DNA of 33,260 bases from assembly GCA_903879825.1 (NCBI GenBank), contig CAIRND010000396.1, forward strand, positions 1 through 33,260. The letters are read 5' to 3'. Shown here in pieces: positions 8,526 to 18,024 of the stretch. The position numbers were made by a program, and so were the translations under genes. Every line of letters starts with the position of its first letter. Position 1 is the stretch's first letter. The notes beneath the pieces are model-generated. The model worked only from the letters and a program-made list of their open reading frames with translations, ran no database searches and had not been told where the DNA came from. This DNA is from an uncultured Geobacteraceae bacterium (GTDB taxonomy: Bacteria; Desulfobacterota; Desulfuromonadia; Geobacterales; Pseudopelobacteraceae).

Positions 8526-10958
8526 CTATATTTTAAAACGCTCCAGCGCCTCTCGCAGGTTATCAGATTTTTCTGCCAAATTGGCCGAAACGCCACTAAC
8601 CTCGACCGAAACAGAGCGATTCTGCTCCGAAAGGATACAGATCTGGTTCATCAATTCAATAAGTTGTTTGGTTCGTGTGGCGATATAGGTACTCTTTTTG
8701 ACCAGATTAGATGAGATATCGACCGAATCCTTCAGTCGTTCACCGGTTCCTCCCACTGTATCGATCAGGCCGCGGGTTGAAGCGGCGATTTCCCGCATCC
8801 GTGACACCGCCTGCTCGTTGCCGACGCAGACCCGTTCAACACCGTTGACCACCGCATTAATGCTGCCGTTGATCTGTTCCAGCGAGCTTTGTGTTTTGGC
8901 AGCCAAAGCCCGTACTTCGTTGGCCACTACGGCAAATCCCCGCCCGGCATCCCCTGCTCTGGCCGCCTCGATCGATGCATTTAATGCCAGCAGATTAGTT
9001 TGGTCGGCAATGTCCGCAATAATTTCCAATACCTGGCGAATATCTCCCGCTTTATCAGCTAACTCCTGAGCCTGGGCCGCCATGACAGCCTGGCTTTCAG
9101 ACTCACCAATGATAATATTACCGGTATTATTCAAATCCCCCACAAAGCGCGCAAGAACCGTTCGTGTTGCCTCAATCGCTTCCGTAGTGGAAATAGCCAT
9201 ATCTTCGGTAACATCCAGATTACCGGCCACATCCTGGGTTAATTTATCCCCCTCGGCAATCAATAGAGATTGACGCTGAACAGTCTCCAACAGATTAGCG
9301 GCAATGTGAGACAGCTCCTGGCTTGCCACGGCTGTTTCGTGACCGCTTTCTACTGACTGTGAGATACTCCCCTGTACCTTGGCGATAAACTGGTCAATAT
9401 AACCGGCAACGGTGCCGATCTCATCTTTGGCACTGATAGCAATACGCTTGCTCAGGTCGCCTTCACCTTCTGACAGGTCACGAACCCGCTCGGTAATTTC
9501 ACGTAAGGACTTGTTTATTGATGTGGCGATAGCCAATCCGGCACCTGAAACAACCATCACCACCACAACTGAAATGACCAGTATCAAAAAGGTAAAACTA
9601 GTAACCTTTGAGTTGACTGAAGAAACGACATCTTTCTGCTTTGTTTCAACAGACTTTACCCTCTCATTGCCCCCCTTTTCTGCTGCCAGGGCGGCTTCTT
9701 TAACTTTTCGCATGGCATCGGAAACTTCACTATTGGCGGTAATCACATCCCGCTGCGTTTTTACAATAGCATCCACGGAACTGACCACCGACCGGATTGC
9801 ACCGGTTGCTGCAAAGGCACGCCCCGTGATAGTGCGGATGACCGTATCAACTTCAGCAACATCTTTGTTGATGACGTTTTTAAGCCGTTCGACCGCCGCA
9901 ACTGCCTGCTCGTATTTTTCCTTTGTGTCAGACAGCAACACCATACGTGACTGTGCCTCAAGTGTTTTCGAATCAACCTCAAGCCGCCCGGTTGCCGCAA
10001 TAAGCGCATTGATCGCCTGACGCTGTTTCAGCGCGGCTTCTACATCGGTCTGACCGTGCTCAACTTTTTTAGCAAGCCCGTCAACGATAGTCTCCATTTT
10101 CAGGCCGGTTTCGTTGATTTGATTGATGGTCGCACGCTTGACTGCAGCAAACTCTGCCGGTGCCGCCGCGTCGCCCGACATAATTTTATTTTTCAGCGCG
10201 ATGAGACCGCCATCTTTAATAAACTGATCATACACTGTCTGCACGGAGGTTTTAACCGCAGGCCCATCAAAAGAGGCTGACTGGATAGAATCGTTTAAAC
10301 GTTTGACTTTGCTCTTTATGGCAAACACCTCGGTTTTGCTCTTGGCCAGGTCAAGATCGTAGGCGGCCACAAGCATTTCGCGGAGCATAATCTGTGATTC
10401 GCTGACAACAGTTGACCCCTTGAAGAGCGCTGAAGAGGTTTTGATTGTTCCGGAAACCTTCTGGGCAACGCCGGCGTTCAAATCGTCGATATTCTTTCTG
10501 ACCGACTGGAGAGTTTTGTCAACGCTGACAAGCGATGCTTCAAGCGACGCCATCTCTTTCCTGAACACCTCGACTGACGCAAGCCGTTTTCCAACTGATG
10601 CCTTAACCGTGTCATGGAGGCTCGAAAACACCTGGATATCAATGGCGTTCTGGTCACCGAGCGCCACAATTTCCGATGAAAGCCGTTTTACCGTCTCCAT
10701 TTCTCGGGAAACATCTCCCGCCCGCGTGTCAACCTCGGCACTGTTCTGTGCCGCCGTCATCTGCAGCAACTGCCCCGATAGCGATTCAATGGAGCGCTGT
10801 ATCTCGAATGTTTTTATCTGAAGCGGCGTCGATCGTTGCGTCAGCGTCGATATACTTCCCTTTATGGAAAAGATGACATACAGCGAGAGCGCAGCCAGGG
10901 CCGCTATACCTACGACAGCGAGCACTGCATTGGTAAAAAGTTTCGTTCGTATTTTCAT
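8526..10958 (-). CDS. Methyl-accepting chemotaxis protein with very long helical ectodomain
   Basis: An 810-residue receptor. TM1 is at about 11-32 and TM2 at about 453-478. The roughly 420-residue periplasmic part between them is almost entirely predicted helix, with long runs of E, K, Q, S and V and no cysteine or recognised ligand domain; ordinary four-helix-bundle sensors have about 150 residues. HAMP (about 480-530) is followed by a signalling domain with its tip at about 644-690 (IADIADQTNLLALNASIEAA). From HAMP to the C-terminus it closely parallels the MCP at 5633-7270, including the shared DVAGNLDxTEDMAxSTT and KSTYIATRTKQLIELM segments. ATG 10958 is preferred over the upstream TTG at 10970, because GGAG precedes it and the TM1 leader starts there. 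Confidence 0.9.
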   Translation of the reverse strand: MKIRTKLFTNAVLAVVGIAALAALSLYVIFSIKGSISTLTQRSTPLQIKTFEIQRSIESLSGQLLQMTAAQNSAEVDTRAGDVSREMETVKRLSSEIVALGDQNAIDIQVFSSLHDTVKASVGKRLASVEVFRKEMASLEASLVSVDKTLQSVRKNIDDLNAGVAQKVSGTIKTSSALFKGSTVVSESQIMLREMLVAAYDLDLAKSKTEVFAIKSKVKRLNDSIQSASFDGPAVKTSVQTVYDQFIKDGGLIALKNKIMSGDAAAPAEFAAVKRATINQINETGLKMETIVDGLAKKVEHGQTDVEAALKQRQAINALIAATGRLEVDSKTLEAQSRMVLLSDTKEKYEQAVAAVERLKNVINKDVAEVDTVIRTITGRAFAATGAIRSVVSSVDAIVKTQRDVITANSEVSDAMRKVKEAALAAEKGGNERVKSVETKQKDVVSSVNSKVTSFTFLILVISVVVVMVVSGAGLAIATSINKSLREITERVRDLSEGEGDLSKRIAISAKDEIGTVAGYIDQFIAKVQGSISQSVESGHETAVASQELSHIAANLLETVQRQSLLIAEGDKLTQDVAGNLDVTEDMAISTTEAIEATRTVLARFVGDLNNTGNIIIGESESQAVMAAQAQELADKAGDIRQVLEIIADIADQTNLLALNASIEAARAGDAGRGFAVVANEVRALAAKTQSSLEQINGSINAVVNGVERVCVGNEQAVSRMREIAASTRGLIDTVGGTGERLKDSVDISSNLVKKSTYIATRTKQLIELMNQICILSEQNRSVSVEVSGVSANLAEKSDNLREALERFKI

Positions 10959-11036
10959 TGTTTGCTCCAAAAACCGGTGAGGGATGCGGATAGTTCCGTA
11001 TTTTTTTATTCCAACCGCGAGTACATTATTGGATTG

Positions 11037-11942
11037 TTACAGTAGAACCGTTGCCTTCACCACATTGCCAACGCCCTCAAATTCAACCGAGGCAAACGAA
11101 AAACGACGCGACATGGCAATGCCTCTGCCGTTCGGATCGAGTGATCGTTTCGGGTCTATGTCAAGATATTGTGCCCAGTCAAAACCTTTCCCCTGATCCG
11201 TTATCCGAAAATCCAGCGTGCTCTCACCCCGTTCAACGGTGACCGTGGCGCTCAAGCCGGCATACTCAGGCAAGGTGAGACGGTGCCTCAGCTCCTTTTC
11301 CCAGCTGTCTTCGAACATAAGACGTTTTTTTTCATCGTAACTAATTCCGAGATTGCCATGTTCCACCGCATTAAGCAGCAATTCTACCAATCCGCTGGAT
11401 ACCGCATCGGGATCAGGGCACATTGAAGCCAGGATTCCCGCCACGCGACTGACATCTTCAAGCGTGGAGAAACGGAGCTCCGCTGAGGTGAAATTTTTAA
11501 GTGTTTCGGTATAGCGTGCCGTCTGAGCAGACACCACTTCCCGAAGTTCAATATCAGCGAGAACAGAACGGACTATACACTGCAGCGCCTTTGGCACGAA
11601 TGGCTTGGTCAGATAATAGAAGGCGCCGGCATCGATGCCTTCTGAAATTTGCTCTGACGATGTCGCGCCTGACTGCATGACCACCGGCAGTGCCGCCAAG
11701 CGGCTGTCAGCCTTGATTCTGCGCAACAGCTCAAGGCCGTCAACACCGGGCATCATACGATCCAGTATCACCATGCTGAAATTGCTACCGGCCTGGTTCA
11801 GCATATCCCAGGCCAGAGTGGCATTGGTGGCGGTTTCAACCACACATGCTTCATTGCGCAGTAATTGCACAATCAGGTCGAGCAGTGTCGGCTCATCGTC
11901 GACAACCAGTATTTTCCATTTGGATCCGTTATCGCGCGGCAT
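11037..11942 (-). CDS. Response regulator fused to anti-sigma-type HATPase (RsbW-like)
   Basis: A 301-residue cytoplasmic protein. Residues 10-130 are a receiver domain (D15/D16, phospho-acceptor D61 in MVILDRMMPG, K114 in LTKP). Residues about 160-300 form a GHKL ATPase of the HATPase_c_2/RsbW kind: N-box ELLLNAVEHGN (N191), ITDQGKGFDW (D249) and NGRGIAMSRR. Such domains are serine kinases and sequestering proteins that act on STAS antagonists. There is no HisKA domain. AGGAG five bases upstream supports ATG 11942 over the longer start at 11990, which would overlap the preceding gene. It lies 44 bases downstream of the receiver-phosphatase gene. Together with the STAS protein at 7303-7602 it could form a partner-switching circuit gated by phosphorylation of the receiver (inference). 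Confidence 0.88.
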   Translation of the reverse strand: MPRDNGSKWKILVVDDEPTLLDLIVQLLRNEACVVETATNATLAWDMLNQAGSNFSMVILDRMMPGVDGLELLRRIKADSRLAALPVVMQSGATSSEQISEGIDAGAFYYLTKPFVPKALQCIVRSVLADIELREVVSAQTARYTETLKNFTSAELRFSTLEDVSRVAGILASMCPDPDAVSSGLVELLLNAVEHGNLGISYDEKKRLMFEDSWEKELRHRLTLPEYAGLSATVTVERGESTLDFRITDQGKGFDWAQYLDIDPKRSLDPNGRGIAMSRRFSFASVEFEGVGNVVKATVLL

Positions 11943-11986
11943 ATATACTCCTGCGTTCCAATACGGCGAATATGACAATATTATTT

Positions 11987-13705
11987 TCAATGTGCACAGG
12001 CGCCTCCTCCCTCAAGTGTTTTCAACATAATCAGGCATCCGCCCGCTTCATCGAGAAAAACGACCTCACTATTTCGGGTAATCAGCCGCAGGCCGCTATC
12101 ATGAAGCGAAATATCATCGATTACTGTTTGAAGTGCTGCTGCCGACATTCCGGGGCCGTTATCGCAGACCTTCATGATCAGCAGAGGCTTTTTGGCACCG
12201 CGCCAGAGAGTTGCACAAAACACAATCTCCGCCACCGGCAGGAGTTCCTCTTTTTCGAGAGCGGCCTCCTCCCCACGGTCCTGGCTCTCTCCATCATTCC
12301 TGCCCCCCCTGCAGCCATGTTCAAGTGCATTGGTCAGCGCTTCGGTCAGAGCAATGTTCAACTCAGCACGTTCGCCGGGCGCCACATCTGCTTCCAGCGC
12401 CAGCGCCTCAAGAAACTCTTCAACTGTCCTTTTTACAGCGGATAGCGTTACATCAGGCTTCACGTTCCAGTTCCAGTCGGAATCTAAATCCAGTCGCCGC
12501 ACCAGGATCAGGGTCAAATCATCCTGGATTACCTGCTCGGTTTTTGCCCTGAAGCGACGCTGCAATGCAGGGAGTGTCGGTGCCGCCCGGTAATCAGCCT
12601 CAAGCACTTCGCGGTATGAACCACCTTCAGTAAGGAGTGCATCTGAGACACCGTCTGTCATTATCAGTATATCTGCGACGTTGGTCAGAGAAATGGTACT
12701 GATCCTGGTTTCGCTGGGATAAATCCCAATAGGCGGGTTCTCTCCGCGTACCCGCCTGACTGAGCCGTCCAATCCCCGTATCATCAGCGGAGGCAGCGCA
12801 AAGACAGCCGTTTTGATCTCTTCCTTTACCAGATCTATCAGAAAGAAAGCGCACGATAGCACCTCATCTTCAAGCAGCATACTGGCAAGATATTCCTTAA
12901 AGCGCTTAAGGAATATCCGCAGGGTGAAGGTTCCCCACAGATGCAGATTTTCAACCTGATAGTTAAAAAATGACGTCGCCAGCATTGCTGTCAGTGAGGC
13001 GGACATGCCGTGCCCCATGGCATCCACGACAAAGATAAGCTGTCGGCCGTCAAACAGATTACGCACGGAATAGCCATCACCACACATGATGTCTTGAGGT
13101 GAATAGGCAATATTGATCCCCCAGCGAACGCCTCCGGCACCCTTCAAAGCCTGACTGCGCAGATCATGACGCACGACATGGCGTTCTTTGCGCCGGGCCG
13201 ATTCCTGCTGCAGAGAATTATAGGCATCAAGGTCGCGGAGATGATTAACCTCCTGCTGGCGATGCTCTTCCAGTAACTGTTCATTGATCGTTTCCCGGGC
13301 AATGCTGGTAAGAGTCCGGACAATCTGATGGAAATCAAAAGGTTTCGGAACAAACCGCTCTATCCCGATATTAATCGCTTCCAGAAGGATTTTATTATCA
13401 ATAGTGCTGGTCATGAGAACGACAGGAGTTTTTGCTCCGGTAGCGCGGATTTTCCGTTTCAGGTCAAGGCCGGAGAGACCGGGCATGATCTGGTCGGTGA
13501 GCACGATATCCGGCGAATGTTCGCAAAAGAGCTGAAAACCCTCATCGCCGTCGGCCCCCGAGTAAATGTGTTTAAAAAGCCCCCCCAACTGAATGGCCAG
13601 CATCTCCCTGCTCAGCTGGTCATCATCAACCAGCAGTAACGTAAGCGACGAGGTTGCCACTCTGGATTGTGCCGTCAGGGCTGTCTCCGCTTTTATGTTT
13701 GTCAT
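11987..13705 (-). CDS. Response regulator-SpoIIE/RsbU phosphatase-HATPase fusion
   Basis: A 572-residue cytoplasmic protein with three domains. The receiver (about 22-135) has D27/D28, D71 (IVLTDQIMPG) and K121 in PKPF. A coiled coil at about 140-180 leads to a PP2C-type SpoIIE phosphatase (about 190-404). Its metal-site motifs are MCGDGYS (D210), VVDAMGHGMSA (D228), MTDGVSD (D351) and QDDLTLI (D396), all intact. A C-terminal GHKL ATPase (about 420-565) has ALTEALTNALEHG (N459) and CDNGPGM (D515). Proteins of this build dephosphorylate STAS antagonists; having an RsbW-like domain in the same chain places both opposing activities in one polypeptide. It follows a phosphorelay kinase by 34 bases, so that kinase is a plausible phosphate source. 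Confidence 0.9.
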   Translation of the reverse strand: MTNIKAETALTAQSRVATSSLTLLLVDDDQLSREMLAIQLGGLFKHIYSGADGDEGFQLFCEHSPDIVLTDQIMPGLSGLDLKRKIRATGAKTPVVLMTSTIDNKILLEAINIGIERFVPKPFDFHQIVRTLTSIARETINEQLLEEHRQQEVNHLRDLDAYNSLQQESARRKERHVVRHDLRSQALKGAGGVRWGINIAYSPQDIMCGDGYSVRNLFDGRQLIFVVDAMGHGMSASLTAMLATSFFNYQVENLHLWGTFTLRIFLKRFKEYLASMLLEDEVLSCAFFLIDLVKEEIKTAVFALPPLMIRGLDGSVRRVRGENPPIGIYPSETRISTISLTNVADILIMTDGVSDALLTEGGSYREVLEADYRAAPTLPALQRRFRAKTEQVIQDDLTLILVRRLDLDSDWNWNVKPDVTLSAVKRTVEEFLEALALEADVAPGERAELNIALTEALTNALEHGCRGGRNDGESQDRGEEAALEKEELLPVAEIVFCATLWRGAKKPLLIMKVCDNGPGMSAAALQTVIDDISLHDSGLRLITRNSEVVFLDEAGGCLIMLKTLEGGGACAH

Positions 13706-13739
13706 ATTTCACCGCGTAACAAAATCAAAGTGATGTCCT

Positions 13740-16700
13740 TTATTCTGTTTTTTCCTGACATGATTCCTGAGCAACCCTGTTGAACTCCACAAATTCTGCT
13801 TCAAGCTGAGTCACCCGTTCGCTCAACTCTTCACAGCCTCCATCACGTGCCATCATTTCCAGATAAGAGGCACTCTCTACCATTTTGTGAGCAGATATGT
13901 TGGCTGACGCCCCTTTGATTGAGTGGGCCTGGAGGCGTATCTGTTCGACATTGCCGCCCTCTACCGCCAGTCGCAGTGCTTCAAGGTATCCGGAAACATT
14001 TTTTTCAAACAGGATCAGAAAACGCTGCAGCATGTCATCTTTTCCACCAAGCCGTACCAGCAGCCCCTTTTTATCGAAAACCAGGACGGTCTCAATATTA
14101 TTTTCCGGAATATTCGGAGTAGCGGGGCTGTTCAGTTCAACGTTAAGCGCCGCAATGCGTTTCAGAACGGTCACGATATCTTCCGGCTGAAACGGCTTAC
14201 TGATGTAATCATCCATACCGGCTTCGCGACACCGCTCCATATCTTCTTTCATAGCATATGCGGTCATGGCGATGATCGGGATATGCCCTCCCCCGGCACG
14301 TTCCCGTTCACGTTCACGAATCATACGGGTAGCCTCGAAACCGTCCATAACCGGCATCTGAACATCCATAAAGATAAGGTCATAACTGCCATCAGCGTCC
14401 TGCCACGCCTGCACCGCTTCCTCTCCATTTCCGGCGATGGTGACGGCATGGCCATAGCGCGCCAGAATTGTCTCAATGAGGATCTGGTTGATCTGAACAT
14501 CTTCAGCGACAAGAATAGCAAGCCGCTGCCTATTTTCCAAAATTTGATAGCGGGTTACCGGGATGTTTTCCGCCTGTCCGGGAGAGCTTCCGGATGAAAT
14601 AAGCAGGCACAGCAGGTCATGCACTTCCGTATGAATGATCGGTTTGGTGAGATAGCCGTCAACCCTCAGCTCACGGCAGCGCTTAGAATCGCCGCGCATG
14701 CCGGCGCTGGGGAGCAAAATGCAATGAACAGAGTCATGGACCGGTTGCCGGCGGATCTGCTCGACCAGTTGCCAGCCATCGCATTCCGGCATCTGTACAT
14801 CTATCAAGGCAAAATCGAAAGGGGCGGCCATCCGGGTTGATTCATCAAGCATCTTCAGTGCCGTGGCTGCATTTTCGGCTGCGGTGACGCGGAGACCCCA
14901 TTTGCCAAGAAAATTTGCCAGAATATCGCGATTTGTGGCGATGTCATCAACAACCAGCGCGGAACACCCGGTGAGAGGCAGCTCGTGATGTACCGCAGGC
15001 GGGATCTGCTGAATCCCAAAGCGGGCGGTGAAGATAAAGGTGCTTCCCGAACCGAGCTCGCTTTCCACCCGGATGGTGCCATCCATTAACTCAACAAGAC
15101 TCCGGGATATCGTAAGCCCCAGACCGGTGCCACCATATGATTTGGTGGTTGAAATATCCCCCTGCTCAAAAGGGTCAAATATTTTGCCCAGTTTTTCCGG
15201 GGCAATTCCGATGCCATGATCCTGGATACTGAAAGAGAGGGTACACATTTCTTCATCTTCTTCGACCACCTGAACCGATACGATCACCTGCCCACGAGCG
15301 GTAAACTTGATGGCGTTGCCAACCAGATTAATGAGTATCTGTCGGAGACGTCCGGGATCGCCGATCAGGGCGTCGGGGATCTCCGGTGCCGGGTCGAAAA
15401 GCACCTCCAGCCCCTTCTCCGTTGCCCGTACGGCAATACCCTGCAGTGTCTGGCCGATGGTCGTACAGAGCAGAAACGGCACATCGTCACGTTCAATTTT
15501 GCCAACTTCTATCTTGGAAAAATCAAGAATATCGTTAATGATCGAGAGCAGATTATCAGCCGATCGCTTCACGGCATTCAGATATGTTTGCTGCTCTGCG
15601 TCGATTTTAGTCGTCAGGCATAATTCCGTCATGCCAATGATACCGTTCATCGGGGTGCGGATTTCATGACTCATGTTCGCCAAAAACGTGCTCTTGGCCC
15701 GGCTGCCAGCTTCGGCCATGGCGATGGAGTCACGCATGTCTCGCAGATATCGACGCATTCCGGTGACAAGAAGAATGAGTGCCGCTCCGGAAATGAAGAC
15801 CAAGATGGTAAACTGAAATTTCACTATGCGTAACTGTTCGACATCTGTCATCGCAGCATAGGTAAATATGGTATAGCCATCCTTGCTTGGCTGGCTGCGC
15901 GCCAAAAGGAAGCGATTGTCGCTTTCGGGCAGGGTAAGTGAGGGGTATGCGGAAAACTGAGCCCCAAAGTTTCCAATGTTCAGCACCTTAAAATCGCGAC
16001 GTTTGTACTGTTTATCACGAGCGGTTGTCGTCATCTGGAAAACAGGAGCATCATTAAGAGCATGCAGATCTATGCGCTTGTCGCTGGAAAGAATGACCAC
16101 TCCGGAGGCATCAGTCACAAAACAGTTGAAGCGGTTAAACCATTGGGAAAGCGTGGTCACGTCGATTTTGACGGTCACCGCACCAATGACGCGCAGTCCG
16201 TCATAGATGGGGGCTGAAAAAAACAGACCCGGAATATTGGTCTGGCGACCAACTGCGTATTGCCTGCCCCGCATACCTTCTTTCGCGCTCTTGAAGTACG
16301 CTCGATCGGAATAACTGATGCCCACAAATGATTCGGGGCGGTCATGATTGCTGCTGGCGATGCAGTCTCCATTGGCGGCCAAAACCCAGATAACATCAAC
16401 ATTCAATTCTTTCTTCTGTGCTGCCAGATGGTGATTGAGGTCGGCAACATCGTTGCGGGAATTGAGAAATAGCCGTTTGTCGGCGGGAGATTCTTTTTCC
16501 CAGGATGATTGCCGTTCCAGTGAGCGCAGGGTGGTTATAACCGTCAGGTTATCAGCAATGGTTTCCGGCATGACATTCAGAAAGGCCAGTGAGCGCTCAA
16601 AGTGGTACGTGACCGCTTCAGCCGTCTGATTCAGTTCAGTGGAATGCTGTTTAAAGTCCGCAGCGAGGCGATTATCGGTAAAATATGACACCGCGAAAAA

Positions 16701-16844
16701 AGAGAGGAGCAACCAGCCAGCCAGCATTCCGAGCAGAGCACCTGACGGGCGCGGAAACAGAGTGGCGGATATATTTTTCTCCGGCTGCTTCTGCACGGCA
16801 CCGGATGGTGACGGAGGATGCGGGTATGGCGAATTCACGTTCAT
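13740..16844 (-). CDS. Hybrid histidine kinase: Cache sensor, HisKA-HATPase-REC-REC-HPt
   Basis: A 1034-residue inner-membrane kinase. TM1 is at about 38-56, preceded by a proline-rich cytoplasmic tail. The periplasmic region about 57-340 resembles a double Cache domain (VIWVLAANGDCIASSN, then FVGISYSDRAYFKSA). TM2 is at about 343-361. HisKA has H393 in SHEIRTPMNG. The ATPase domain has N510, DHGIG (542-546) and GGTGLGL (571-577). It is followed by REC1 (D682), REC2 (D827) and a C-terminal HPt domain with H974 in AHSIKGASANIS. This is a full phosphorelay chain. GGAG eight bases before ATG 16844 fits the start. The kinase core is related to, but more diverged than, those of the two kinases further upstream. 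It lies between the HD-GYP regulator and the receiver-phosphatase, either of which it may phosphorylate. Confidence 0.92.
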   Translation of the reverse strand: MNVNSPYPHPPSPSGAVQKQPEKNISATLFPRPSGALLGMLAGWLLLSFFAVSYFTDNRLAADFKQHSTELNQTAEAVTYHFERSLAFLNVMPETIADNLTVITTLRSLERQSSWEKESPADKRLFLNSRNDVADLNHHLAAQKKELNVDVIWVLAANGDCIASSNHDRPESFVGISYSDRAYFKSAKEGMRGRQYAVGRQTNIPGLFFSAPIYDGLRVIGAVTVKIDVTTLSQWFNRFNCFVTDASGVVILSSDKRIDLHALNDAPVFQMTTTARDKQYKRRDFKVLNIGNFGAQFSAYPSLTLPESDNRFLLARSQPSKDGYTIFTYAAMTDVEQLRIVKFQFTILVFISGAALILLVTGMRRYLRDMRDSIAMAEAGSRAKSTFLANMSHEIRTPMNGIIGMTELCLTTKIDAEQQTYLNAVKRSADNLLSIINDILDFSKIEVGKIERDDVPFLLCTTIGQTLQGIAVRATEKGLEVLFDPAPEIPDALIGDPGRLRQILINLVGNAIKFTARGQVIVSVQVVEEDEEMCTLSFSIQDHGIGIAPEKLGKIFDPFEQGDISTTKSYGGTGLGLTISRSLVELMDGTIRVESELGSGSTFIFTARFGIQQIPPAVHHELPLTGCSALVVDDIATNRDILANFLGKWGLRVTAAENAATALKMLDESTRMAAPFDFALIDVQMPECDGWQLVEQIRRQPVHDSVHCILLPSAGMRGDSKRCRELRVDGYLTKPIIHTEVHDLLCLLISSGSSPGQAENIPVTRYQILENRQRLAILVAEDVQINQILIETILARYGHAVTIAGNGEEAVQAWQDADGSYDLIFMDVQMPVMDGFEATRMIRERERERAGGGHIPIIAMTAYAMKEDMERCREAGMDDYISKPFQPEDIVTVLKRIAALNVELNSPATPNIPENNIETVLVFDKKGLLVRLGGKDDMLQRFLILFEKNVSGYLEALRLAVEGGNVEQIRLQAHSIKGASANISAHKMVESASYLEMMARDGGCEELSERVTQLEAEFVEFNRVAQESCQEKTE

Positions 16845-16875
16845 TGAGGGCGCTCCATTCGCGTGTGGATGTTCG

Positions 16876-17985
16876 TCATGCCAATCTTTCTATATCGCAG
16901 TTATGCACTCGATCCTCTTCCGGTGCATCCTGCAGTTTTTCCCTGATCGCGACGAAGTCATCAATATTGCCCAGAAACAGGTCCAGAAGGATTGGATCAA
17001 AAAACTCGCCACGCCCCTCTATCATGATCCTGAGCGTCTTATCAAGCGGAAAAGCCTCCTTGTAGGGGCGTTCAGAGGAGAGAGCGTCAAAGACATCAAC
17101 TATGGAAACGATCCGGGCGAAGCGGTGAATTTGTTCCCCTTTGAGCCCTGAAGGGTAGCCGCTGCCGTCCCATTTTTCATGATGCTGCAGAGCGATGATG
17201 CTGCCGGTATCAATGACAGGAAAGCGTTCCGCTTCGGATAATATTTTGCCGCCGATGGTGGTATGAACCTTCATGATATCAAATTCGGTCTGGTCGAGCT
17301 TGCCCGGCTTGAGCAGAATCCGGTCAGGAATGCCGATCTTGCCGACATCGTGCAGCGGAGAAGCAAAACGCAGCACCTCACATTCATCTTCTGTTATGCC
17401 GCCTAGTTGTGCCAGTCGTTTGGACAGTTCGCTGATGCGCCTGGTATGCATGCCGGTTTCCATATCACGAAATTCTGCGGCACGCCCCAGACGGAGCGAA
17501 ATTTCGTATTCAGCTTCAAGGGACAGGCTGAGCGCTTTCTGCAGAGCTGCAGTCTTTTTGACTACCTCCCCTTCGAGGACGCTGTTCATATCTTTTGCCA
17601 GATCGGAAAGTTTTTTGCTGCGAACATGGTTCATGACCCTCAGCCGCAACTCCTCAGGATTATACGGTTTTGCAATAAAATCATTGGCACCCAGTGCCAG
17701 CGTTCGCGTTACTTCGGTGGTTCCCGAAGTAACCACAATCACCGGGATATCCCGCCAGCCGGCACTCTGCTTGATGCGTTTGATCGTTTCGTAGCCATCC
17801 ATGACCGGCATCTCAAGATCTAACAGCACAACATCAATTGCTGCCCCAGTCTCTAATACTTCTAAGGCCTGTAGCCCGTTTTCAGCCTTCAACAGCGTGC
17901 AATCGAGGTCAGACAGCATTACGTCAAGCATCTCCAGATTCATGCTGTCATCATCAACCGCCAGTATGGTTATTTCATCAAACAT
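16876..17985 (-). CDS. Response regulator with HD-GYP domain (c-di-GMP phosphodiesterase)
   Basis: A 369-residue cytoplasmic protein. The receiver (1-120) has D11/D12, phospho-acceptor D56 in VVLLDLEMPV and K107 in AKPY. A coiled linker (about 125-165) precedes an HD-GYP domain (about 165-345). Catalytic motifs are intact: LHDVGKIGIPDR (H212/D213), the following HTTIGGKIL, QHHEKWDGSGYP (H268/H269; GYP at 276-278) and VDVFDAL. HD-GYP enzymes hydrolyse c-di-GMP to pGpG or GMP. GGAG with a seven-base spacer precedes ATG 17985. It sits between two hybrid kinases that end in HPt domains, so its receiver is a natural phosphorelay target; the diguanylate cyclase at 30819-32558 provides the opposing activity nearby. 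Confidence 0.93.
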   Translation of the reverse strand: MFDEITILAVDDDSMNLEMLDVMLSDLDCTLLKAENGLQALEVLETGAAIDVVLLDLEMPVMDGYETIKRIKQSAGWRDIPVIVVTSGTTEVTRTLALGANDFIAKPYNPEELRLRVMNHVRSKKLSDLAKDMNSVLEGEVVKKTAALQKALSLSLEAEYEISLRLGRAAEFRDMETGMHTRRISELSKRLAQLGGITEDECEVLRFASPLHDVGKIGIPDRILLKPGKLDQTEFDIMKVHTTIGGKILSEAERFPVIDTGSIIALQHHEKWDGSGYPSGLKGEQIHRFARIVSIVDVFDALSSERPYKEAFPLDKTLRIMIEGRGEFFDPILLDLFLGNIDDFVAIREKLQDAPEEDRVHNCDIERLA

Positions 17986-18024
17986 GACAATTCTCCATTT
18001 AACGTCATTATGTTCGGATGTTTC

